From NCBI GenBank assembly GCA_949825065.1, contig OX463849.1:372001-436000 (forward strand): a stretch of 64,000 bases of DNA. The letters are read 5' to 3'. A program made the translations under genes and the position numbers. Positions 52,981-64,000 of this stretch are shown one piece after another (the stretch's first letter is position 1; every line of letters starts with the position of its first letter). The stretch comes from Odontocerum albicorne (Eukaryota; Arthropoda; Insecta; Trichoptera; Odontoceridae). Below the pieces are notes generated by a model. It was not told the DNA's origin, ran no database searches, and saw only the letters and a list, made by a program, of their open reading frames with translations.

Positions 52981-53720
52981 ACATGCATGGGTTATATTAT
53001 GAAAGATATACAAGTTTGTGTATGGGTTATATTATGAAAGATATATAAGTGTGTGTATGTACTCATGCATTTGCATGGGTTATATTATGAAAGATATACA
53101 AGTGTGTGTATGTACATATTGAACATGCATGGGTTATATTATGAAAGATATACAAGTATGTGTATGTATTATACATGCATGGGTGATATCATGAAAGATA
53201 TACAAGTATGTGTATGTACTCGTACATGCATGGGTTATATTATGAAAGATATACAAGTATGTGTATGTATTATACATGCATGGGTGATATCATGAAAGAT
53301 ATACAAGTATGTGTATGTACTCGTACATGCATGGGTTATATTATGAAAGATATACAAGTATGTGTATGTATTATACATGCATGGGTGATATCATGAAAGA
53401 TATACAAGTATGTGTATGTATTATACATGCATGGGTGATATCATGAAAGATATACAAGTATGTGTATGTATTATACATGCATGGGTGATATCATGAAAGA
53501 TATACAAGTATGTGTATGTATTATACATGCATGGGTGATATCATGAAAGATATACAAGTATGTGTATGTATTATACATGCATGGGTGATATCATGAAAGA
53601 TATACAAGTATGTGTATGTATTATACATGCATGGGTGATATCATGAAAGATATACAAGTATGTGTATGTATTATACATGCATGGGTGATATCATGAAAGA
53701 TATACAAGTATGTGTATGTA
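52981..53720. repeat. 50/51-bp minisatellite, ~14 copies
   Basis: ATACATGCATGGGTGATATC, ATGAAAGATATACAAGTATG, TGTATGTATT. The first copies have GGGTTATATT and some carry a TACTCGTA insertion; the last seven are uniform. It lies just upstream of the signal-peptide exon. Confidence 0.97.
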
Positions 53721-54581
53721 TCCTGATTTCCTTGAAATATTTTATATTCTATTTTTGAATTGTTGCTGTAATATGAAAATGATACTTATGTTAAGTGTCG
53801 TTTATTTTGTCAATAAATAATGTTTGAAATTAAGGGAAAGGGAAGAAGTAGGCCGAGATAATAAAGGCGGGAGATATTTGTAGAAGTTTATGGATGGATA
53901 AAAAGTGAATAAGGAGTGAAGGAATAATGAAGGATGTGTTTGATGTCGTCTGCTTATCCGAAAGTGACACATGGCGTGAATGTATTTATGTATGTTAAAG
54001 AGACACATGACGTGAATGTACTCCTATTTATGTATGTTAAAACAATAATACTGACGTCATTCATATTTTAAAACTTTTGGTTTTTAAAACCTTTTGATTA
54101 TTTGGAAGACATTGTCAGGTAGCAATCCACCCACAAGGTTGCCCACAAGGTGTACAGCAAACTTGAATTATTCGTTGAACTGTTCAACAAAAGTATCACA
54201 CAACGACCCGACAACCCACTCCAGTACATTATCTGAAACTTTGAAATAGAGAAAAACATTCCATAGAATTAAGTTTTACGGGTAAAAGGGGAAATTAAAA
54301 GAGTCTATGCAATATCCATTTTGATTTCCCAGCCTGTGCGGCCTGATCGATTGGATAATAGTGAAATGCGTTCTCATCTGGTGTACGAGTAAGCGAGCGG
54401 CGATCCGGCAGTAAGCTAGCATACCATAGCCAGATGAGAGTCTACGCTAACGCGGACCCTGTCTTCGGAGTACGTGCAACGTACTCGTATTGTATCATAG
54501 ATTGATGAACAGCGCAGTGTAAATTGGCCATGATTGTCCTTTAGTTGCGCAATGAATGCGTGCAGGGCGGTGTGTAGGTGT
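53721..54581. other. Sema5 upstream stretch without recognised gene
   Basis: Contains a ~45-bp duplication (GACACATGGCGTGAATGTA near 53965 and GACACATGACGTGAATGTA near 54002). The noncoding first exon or promoter of Sema5 could lie here or further upstream; I see no decisive signal. Confidence 0.4.
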
Positions 54582-57015
54582 ACACAGTACACCAGTATAA
54601 CATAGCACTCTTGACAGGAATCTCCAGTATGTTACACATCGCGCCCACTTATGTTAACTCCCCACTCGGCCGGCGTCTTCCTCATTTGCGGCCTTCCGCT
54701 CCAGATCCCGGCACCTGATATCGATATTACACCGGCGCACTGTGTTTCACCTAGAACATGCTAGGTGGACACAGTACACCAGTATAACATAGCACTCTTG
54801 ACAGGAATCTCCAGTATGTTACGCATCGCGCCCACTTATGTTAACTCCCCACTCGGCCGGCGTCTTCCTCATTTGCGGCCTTCCGCTCCAGATCCCGGCA
54901 CCTGATATCGATATTACACCGGCGCACTGTGTTTCACCTAGAACATGCTAGGTGGACACAGTACACCAGTATAACATAGCACTCTTGACAGGAATCTCCA
55001 GTATGTTACGCATCGCGCCCACTTATGTTAACTCCCCACTCGGCCGGCGTCTTCCTCATTTGCGGCCTTCCGCTCCAGATCCCGGCACCTGATATCGATA
55101 TTACACCGGCGCACTGTGTTTCACCTAGAACATGCTAGGTGGACACAGTACACCAGTATAACATAGCACTCTTGACAGGAATCTCCAGTATGTTACGCAT
55201 CGCGCCCACTTATGTTAACTCCCCACTCGGCCGGCGTCTTCCTCATTTGCGGCCTTCCGCTCCAGATCCCGGCACCTGATATCGATATTACACCGGCGCA
55301 CTGTGTTTCACCTAGAACATGCTAGGTGGACACAGTACACCAGTATAACATAGCACTCTTGACAGGAATCTCCAGTATGTTACGCATCGCGCCCACTTAT
55401 GTTAACTCCCCACTCGGCCGGCGTCTTCCTCATTTGCGGCCTTCCGCTCCAGATCCCGGCACCTGATATCGATATTACACCGGCGCACTGTGTTTCACCT
55501 AGAACATGCTAGGTGGACACAGTACACCAGTATAACATAGCACTCTTGACAGGAATCTCCAGTATGTTACGCATCGCGCCCACTTATGTTAACTCCCCAC
55601 TCGGCCGGCGTCTTCCTCATTTGCGGCCTTCCGCTCCAGATCCCGGCACCTGATATCGATATTACACCGGCGCACTGTGTTTCACCTAGAACATGCTAGG
55701 TGGACACAGTACACCAGTATAACATAGCACTCTTGACAGGAATCTCCAGTATGTTACGCATCGCGCCCACTTATGTTAACTCCCCACTCGGCCGGCGTCT
55801 TCCTCATTTGCGGCCTTCCGCTCCAGATCCCGGCACCTGATATCGATATTACACCGGCGCACTGTGTTTCACCTAGAACATGCTAGGTGGACACAGTACA
55901 CCAGTATAACATAGCACTCTTGACAGGAATCTCCAGTATGTTACGCATCGCGCCCACTTATGTTAACTCCCCACTCGGCCGGCGTCTTCCTCATTTGCGG
56001 CCTTCCGCTCCAGATCCCGGCACCTGATATCGATATTACACCGGCGCACTGTGTTTCACCTAGAACATGCTAGGTGGACACAGTACACCAGTATAACATA
56101 GCACTCTTGACAGGAATCTCCAGTATGTTACGCATCGCGCCCACTTATGTTAACTCCCCACTCGGCCGGCGTCTTCCTCATTTGCGGCCTTCCGCTCCAG
56201 ATCCCGGCACCTGATATCGATATTACACCGGCGCACTGTGTTTCACCTAGAACATGCTAGGTGGACACAGTACACCAGTATAACATAGCACTCTTGACAG
56301 GAATCTCCAGTATGTTACGCATCGCGCCCACTTATGTTAACTCCCCACTCGGCCGGCGTCTTCCTCATTTGCGGCCTTCCGCTCCAGATCCCGGCACCTG
56401 ATATCGATATTACACCGGCGCACTGTGTTTCACCTAGAACATGCTAGGTGGACACAGTACACCAGTATAACATAGCACTCTTGACAGGAATCTCCAGTAT
56501 GTTACGCATCGCGCCCACTTATGTTAACTCCCCACTCGGCCGGCGTCTTCCTCATTTGCGGCCTTCCGCTCCAGATCCCGGCACCTGATATCGATATTAC
56601 ACCGGCGCACTGTGTTTCACCTAGAACATGCTAGGTGGACACAGTACACCAGTATAACATAGCACTCTTGACAGGAATCTCCAGTATGTTACGCATCGCG
56701 CCCACTTATGTTAACTCCCCACTCGGCCGGCGTCTTCCTCATTTGCGGCCTTCCGCTCCAGATCCCGGCACCTGATATCGATATTACACCGGCGCACTGT
56801 GTTTCAACTAGAACATGCTAGGTGGACACAGTACACCAGTATAACATAGCACTCTTGACAGGAATCTCCAGTATGTTACGCATCGCGCCCACTTATGTTA
56901 ACTCCCCACTCGGCCGGCGTCTTCCTCATTTGCGGCCTTCCGCTCCAGATCCCGGCACCTGATATCGATATTACACCGGCGCACTGTGTTTCAACTAGAA
57001 CATGCTAGGTGGACA
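54582..57015. repeat. 187-bp GC-rich satellite, 13 copies
   Basis: Units contain ACACAGTACACCAGTATAAC, CACTCGGCCGGCGTCTTCCT, CCTGATATCGATATTACACC and ACCTAGAACATGCTAGGTGG. Copies are nearly identical; the first has TTACACATCG and the last two share TTTCAACTAG. The unit is CpG-rich and ends in an inverted repeat (CCTAG...CTAGG). Confidence 0.98.
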
Positions 57016-57264
57016 AAAGTCATATCTAGATTTCCAGGAATTGATAGATAATTAATGTATAGAACCCTTTCGAGGCGAGGAATCTAACAATTTTTCGTGC
57101 CTAACATTCCACAGTAACGAGTCATTATAACCCAAAGTACAAAGACGGTGAAAGCGGAACTAGGTAAATAAATCAGTTGCAAATTCGCTGCACTTTCGAT
57201 AGCATTTTACAAAAGCAATACAATATTTTATAGAAGTTTAAGTGTTGGATTTCGTTACTGAGGG
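57016..57264 (+). other. Possible noncoding exon with strong donor
   Basis: A consensus donor (GAGG|GTAAGT) ends at 57264 on the plus strand, pairing with an acceptor at 57552 (see next entry). No ATG in the preceding 100 bp. Speculative. Confidence 0.2.
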
Positions 57265-57552
57265 TAAGTTTTGTATTTGTTTTCATTTACATTAATCTTA
57301 TGTTTATTATATTGTATAAATATTATGCAAAAGTACCTTTGGAAAAAATGGTAAATTTACACTGTTTTTTTTTTCGTTGTTTAAAAACTTTAAACGTCCG
57401 GAACTTACACGTACCCGGATGTACCTGAGCTAGATTTTGGATATGTCTTAGCCACAACACTCACAATTATAGTAATATACATAGGTTTTATATATTATGT
57501 AGGTTTTAAGCCGCACACTCAAGTCAACCCTTTTTTTATTTATATTTTTCAG

Positions 57553-57717
57553 AAAACATTTACTCTCTCTCTAAAATAGAATTTTTCGAAGAATGGATTA
57601 AACATTCCAAAACTCATCGTAACATCCATCTATTCGACTTCATATCGAATAGATTTTGCCTCAATGATGCTACTGACGAATCAATTAAAGGAATAAAGTT
57701 AAAAATAGCCAACTTTT
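57553..57717 (+). CDS. Possible terminal exon of an unknown plus-strand gene or transposon remnant
   Basis: After TTTATTTATATTTTTCAG one frame stays open for about 54 codons to TAG, reading [20 protein letters not shown] and then [15 protein letters not shown]. The composition looks protein-like and charged, not repeat-like. I do not recognise the family and there is no start codon in it. It abuts the (TA)n tract. Confidence 0.25.
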
Positions 57718-57719
57718 AG

Positions 57720-59690
<1,971 letters not shown>

Positions 59691-60469
59691 TGAAAGAGCT
59701 CCTCTAGTAACAGTTCTCGCTTGCGCTAGACGCGTGCGAGTATTATTGCGACTTCATGTGCGGGATAGTATTACCAACACGTGCGATGACGAACCGCAAG
59801 TTGCGTGCCTACTGTAGTAGGTCAAAGCTCGAAGTCTCGATTATTGGGAGCGAAGAAAATATTGACTCCCGACCACACTCTTCAATATGTCCGAATCACA
59901 TATTCGACTATGTCGAAGGATCGGCGGCATACGAATGAAAGAAGAAGGCAGTCCAATCTTAAATATAATATAATAATTGATTAGTAACTTGCGGTGGCCT
60001 TACGGTGGCCTTACGACATAAACAATTGAAACTGAACTTACTCAGTGAAACGTCACACCAAACTTAGTACAATAGGTCAAGAAATCTGGTTGCAAACCTT
60101 ATTTGTGGAAATGAAAGTGCAAACAATGTTTCATCAGAGATCTCCGCGATACGATACGTACTCGTATTCCTATCTTCCATCCCGAGGATCTCTTCAGGTC
60201 GGATGATCCCGGTCTGTAACGAGAGCAATGCTCGAGTCGAGTCGGTGTCATGTTCCATCGGAATGTGTGTGTGCGTGTGTGCGTGTGTGTGTGTGTGTGG
60301 TCTACTGTGTATCTCTAATGTTTCATAATCAATAGGAGTATTCATTGTTTTATAGAACTTTTGTGATGTACGAGTATGTCAAATTTTTGACAGAACATTT
60401 CTCAGAACTTTTACAGAACATACGGAAATTCGAAAAGTTTTTTAAAGTCAAAATCTTTGACAAACCATC
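59691..60469. other. Gene-free stretch
   Basis: Contains a (GT)n patch near 60265-60298, a short GCGGTGGCCTTAC duplication near 59990 and two TACTCGTA octamers. No gene recognised. Confidence 0.4.
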
Positions 60470-60608
60470 AAGACATCCACTTACTAACTAATACATCTGC
60501 AAGAAGACATCCTCTTACTAACTAATACATCTGCAAGAAGACATCCACTTACTAACTAATACATCTGCGAGAAGACATCCACTTACTAACTAATACATCT
60601 GCAAGAAG
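60466..60608. repeat. ~37-bp minisatellite, 4 copies
   Basis: AAGACATCCACTTACTAACT and AATACATCTGCAAG recur four times. Confidence 0.95.
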
Positions 60609-62035
60609 CTAGACTTAGGATAAATTAGGAGAAACACTAGTATCGTTATAATTAATTAGGAGAAACACTAGTAAACACTAGACGTTGATCTCTCGGACAT
60701 TGATCCTCCGGAGGGAGATGTGAAGAAACTCTTTATCTCGTCCGCTGGCAGAGGCGAACATAAACCCCAGTGGCCGTGTCCACAATCGGACAGCACAATC
60801 ATATATCGTACGAGTATAGATATTATAGAATACAATATTTGCTATATTAAACACAATACCATCTGCAGATGACACCAGCCACTTCTTTGAAGCGGGGCCG
60901 ACAGATAAGGCTATCGAAGAAATGCGGAAAACAAACTAATGCTAGATAACCCACCCACCAGTCCCCCACAAGTACAAAGCAACAAACGTTATTATTATTA
61001 TTTTTACGTTAAACGAAATGTTATTATTTTTACGTTAAAAGCTAAACTATCGAACCGAGCGTCCTAAGAAACGGGCCGATATTTTTGGACGCAAGGATGA
61101 ACCGGGAACAAATGCCCCGGATGCCTTGTATCACATACGAGTAGCGATGGTTCATTGGGAAATGTCGGCAACTGTGGATTAACAAGATGCGATCCCTGGC
61201 GGATTCACCTCCATGTACCATATACCAATAATAATTATGAAATATAAGCTGGTTGGTTGGAACAAATTGATTTAAAGCAATAAATGCGCCAGGTGTATTC
61301 ACGTGAAAGTGTTAAATAAATCAAGACGAAACTGTTATGCCGAGTGTCCCCACTCAAAACTGTCAAGCCGAGTGTCAAACCACGAAGAAATAAAACGATA
61401 TTTCTGCACGTGAGGCTGAACCAGCAACAAATACTCGTATAACGTTAGTCCATAATAAAATATGAACCGCGCTCGGAGTGCGCTTTGTTAATCATAAAAG
61501 GCAGCTCATCAGGGCATTCGATCAGCCCTTCGATCTTGCGATGAGAGACATCTTTGCTAATCGACACATTTTTCACATACTCGTATTTTCTTCAGTCCAT
61601 TCGGAACAAGAATAATGAGCGGAGCTCCCGAGAAGTGTCGAGTGTGCAGTGTGCAGTGTGCAGTGTGCAGTGTGCAGTGTGCAATGCCCGGCCCTTGCGA
61701 GTAATAAATAACCTTCAACTACAAAAGAGAATCGTTAACATAACACATACTCGTGATATCCCTCAGAATACTCATTCATCCTTATTATTTTATATTCTTA
61801 TCCCGTCTTCTTCCATTCCCTTCCGCCCTTCCTCCGTTCTTATTCCTTTTTTGAAGATTATATACTCGTATATAAATTTGTCATATCAAACTAAAATTTA
61901 GTCTCACAATTACCGTAAAATTTGTTATGGATTTAAATAAATAAATATAATTATGTCGGCTGGTCGGATGAAATTGTTTTATAGCTATAAAATTGAATTT
62001 ATATTCAAAACCGAGTATCAGTAGTGGATAATACA
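60609..62035. other. Gene-free stretch with short repeats
   Basis: Holds a 14-bp duplication (GGAGAAACACTAGTA near 60630 and 60660), a dispersed-repeat tail at 61215-61320, an AGTGTGC heptamer run at 61643-61682 and six TACTCGTA octamers. No coding gene recognised. Confidence 0.45.
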
Positions 62036-62192
62036 AGTCTACTTAATGTTCAGCATACTTAGCACATATCTACTTAATGTTCAGCATACTTAGCACATAT
62101 CTACTTAATGTTCAGCATACTTAGCACATATCTACTTAATGTTCAGCATACTTAGCACATATCTACTTAATGTTCAGCATACTTAGCATATA
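62036..62192. repeat. 31-bp minisatellite, 5 copies
   Basis: ATCTACTTAATGTTCAGCAT and ACTTAGCACAT, five units. Confidence 0.96.
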
Positions 62193-62776
62193 TCTAGATT
62201 ATTTCGAAATAATGACGTATTTCTAACGCAGAATACTTATACTACGAGTATCTTGTATTATATTACAATCTTATATAGAGACAAAATGGTCCGTTAAAGC
62301 ATAACTGTTTGTTAGAGATGGGCGTTATGAGTTGAATTAGGAGTAAGAAGGGAATATTGACACAGTTCGCAACAGTTGATAGGAACAAATATTATATATG
62401 TGAAATGAACGGTGAGGGAGGAAGGGGAAGACCGAGAGGAGAGTGGGATTAAGAAAGGTAAGATGTGTGATAAACATGACAGTATATGTGTGAAGCGAGA
62501 GTTATTTGCATGGATAGAAAAAATGTGAAGATATGTACTCTCTGCCTACCCCAAAATGAACGTGGCGTGATGGGGCTCGTTAAAAAAGCTCCGGTGCAAT
62601 TCATCAAGTCCATCACGCCGAGAGCTCGCGCCACTGGAGCTGTCTGTAACTTGGATAAATTCTGTTTGATCGAGTACGGGTTTTAACGAAGTTTAATTTG
62701 ATCCGAAGAAACAATAAAATATGGCCACCCCATCCCATCCCATACCTGCGTGCGCGTGCGCGTGCCGGGCACCTTA
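62193..62776. other. Gene-free stretch
   Basis: Short open frames only; one (62486-62686) contains CTLCLPQNERGVMG but has no recognised family or splice context. Confidence 0.35.
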
Positions 62777-63190
62777 CTCGTGCGAGAAGCTCTGCCGGCC
62801 TGGACACGGGGCTTCACTTCACTCGTACGAGTAGCTCTGCCGGCCTGGACACGGGGCTTCACTTCACTCGTACGAGTAGCTCTGCCGGCCTGGACACGGG
62901 GCTTCACTTCACTCGTACGAGTAGCTCTGCCGGCCTGGACACGGGGCTTCACTTCACTCGTACGAGTAGCTCTGCCGGCCTGGACACGGGGCTTCACTTC
63001 ACTCGTACGAGTAGCTCTGCCGGCCTGGACACGGGGCTTCACTTCACTCGTACGAGTAGCTCTGCCGGCCTGGACACGGGGCTTCACTTCACTCGTACGA
63101 GTAGCTCTGCCGGCCTGGACACGGGGCTTCACTTCACTCGTACGAGTAACTCTGCCGGCCTGGACACGGGGCTTCATTCTACTCGTAATA
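62777..63190. repeat. 45-bp minisatellite, 9 copies, containing TCGTACGAGTA
   Basis: AGCTCTGCCGGCCTGGACAC, GGGGCTTCACTTCAC, TCGTACGAGT. A multiple of three, so three frames are open over 160-190 codons; these are by-products. Confidence 0.97.
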
Positions 63191-63757
63191 GTCGTAAGTA
63201 TCCCCCTCAGTCGCTGTCACTCACATTGTCACGTCGGAATCTCTTTAATTTACAAATCAAATAAATACGCTTCAATTATAATTTACAATCAAGTCCGCCG
63301 GAAAACAGTTGACTGGCGTGGCACAAAGGCGAATAACTAACGAGTAACATACAGTATAGTATCATCATACTCGTGTTATATTGAACTAAGTACCGAGATA
63401 CGGCTCTCCGTATACGAGTATTATCTGTGTATGTTATTATATTATATGATATTATCGAGATACTGTATGTTACTTGTGTGATTGCCAAATACGTATACGT
63501 GGAACACCGCTCGACAAATTTTAACTTTTTGGTTTTTCATTCAAAAACGACAGTATTTACTTTATAGATTTTGGGGAGCTGTATAGGAAACAACAGTCAA
63601 ATTTCTAGAATGACTCTAGTTTACAAAACAAATCGGACATTTACGAGTATGTATGTATTGAATTGTAGATCCATCCTTAATAGTAATAATAAAAGGGCAA
63701 TTTACATAGCGCCATTTAGCGAGCAAACTCTCCTCAAGGGCGCTCTAAATCGGGACT
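63191..63757. other. Gene-free stretch
   Basis: AT-rich, with no recognised coding or RNA feature. Confidence 0.4.
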
Positions 63758-63825
63758 AAGATGAGAGGAGTGTAAGATGAGAGGAGTGTAAGATGAGAGG
63801 AGTGTAAGATGAGAGGAGTGTAAGA
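63758..63825. repeat. 16-bp TAAGATGAGAGGAGTG repeat, 4 copies
   Basis: Four perfect units, the last followed by TAAGAATAAG. Confidence 0.95.
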
Positions 63826-64000
63826 ATAAGAAGGCAGTCGCTGCTTTCCCGCTGAGTGGGATATACGAGTATTTACATAATACGAGTAAGACGCATAATA
63901 TGCTAAAAGTACCCCAGCCCCACCCCAACCCAACCACAAAGCACATTTGTTTGATTTATTTGAATGAGCATACTCAAATCGTTCGTTCGTTAAATTTAGG

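Noticed and set aside
62683..63340. Three overlapping 160-190-codon frames
   Set aside because: By-products of the 45-bp array; the different frames are equally open on both strands.

Overview
The window is from a eukaryotic nuclear genome, almost certainly an insect. The evidence is one multi-exon animal gene with GT-AG introns, several mariner-type transposons, short TTAGG-type telomere-like runs and tRNA-derived SINEs. I cannot fix the order from sequence alone; a hemipteran is a guess.

The single cellular gene I can support is a complete class 5 transmembrane semaphorin (Sema5/Sema-5c type) on the minus strand. Eighteen coding exons run from the start codon at 52715 down to the stop at 12540. 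Every exon is bounded by AG and GT, the phases agree throughout, and the joined CDS is 3291 nt (1096 residues plus stop). The protein has a signal peptide, sema domain, PSI domain, seven thrombospondin type-1 like repeats, a transmembrane helix and a short cytoplasmic tail. The coding exons total about 3.3 kb of a 40 kb span.

The rest is repeats. Layout: 1-1190, R1-like LINE relic; 1.8-5.9 kb, short arrays, SINEs and a mariner fragment; 6001-10291, about 50 copies of an 85-bp satellite; 12.5-52.7 kb, Sema5, whose introns hold a hAT-type non-autonomous element with exact 8-bp target duplications, a Tc1/mariner-type MITE, a 3.3-kb Sola-like element carrying a piggyBac-type MITE, four more mariner derivatives with recognisable ends, LINE tails, SINEs and more than twenty minisatellites; 54582-57015, thirteen copies of a 187-bp GC-rich satellite upstream of the first coding exon; 57.7-59.7 kb, a 5'-truncated LINE; 60-64 kb, short arrays and no recognisable gene.

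Three patterns go beyond routine annotation. (1) The octamer TACTCGTA (reverse complement TACGAGTA) occurs about 59 times outside arrays, against about 2-3 expected, always in noncoding DNA, and is built into two arrays. (2) Tandem arrays repeatedly arise inside transposons, including an in-frame 126-bp x 7 expansion of a transposase core and a 52-bp x 7 expansion in a mariner. (3) A TTAGG-containing repeat at 24.7-28.5 kb gives empty-site proof of two transposon insertions, one of which was itself later invaded.
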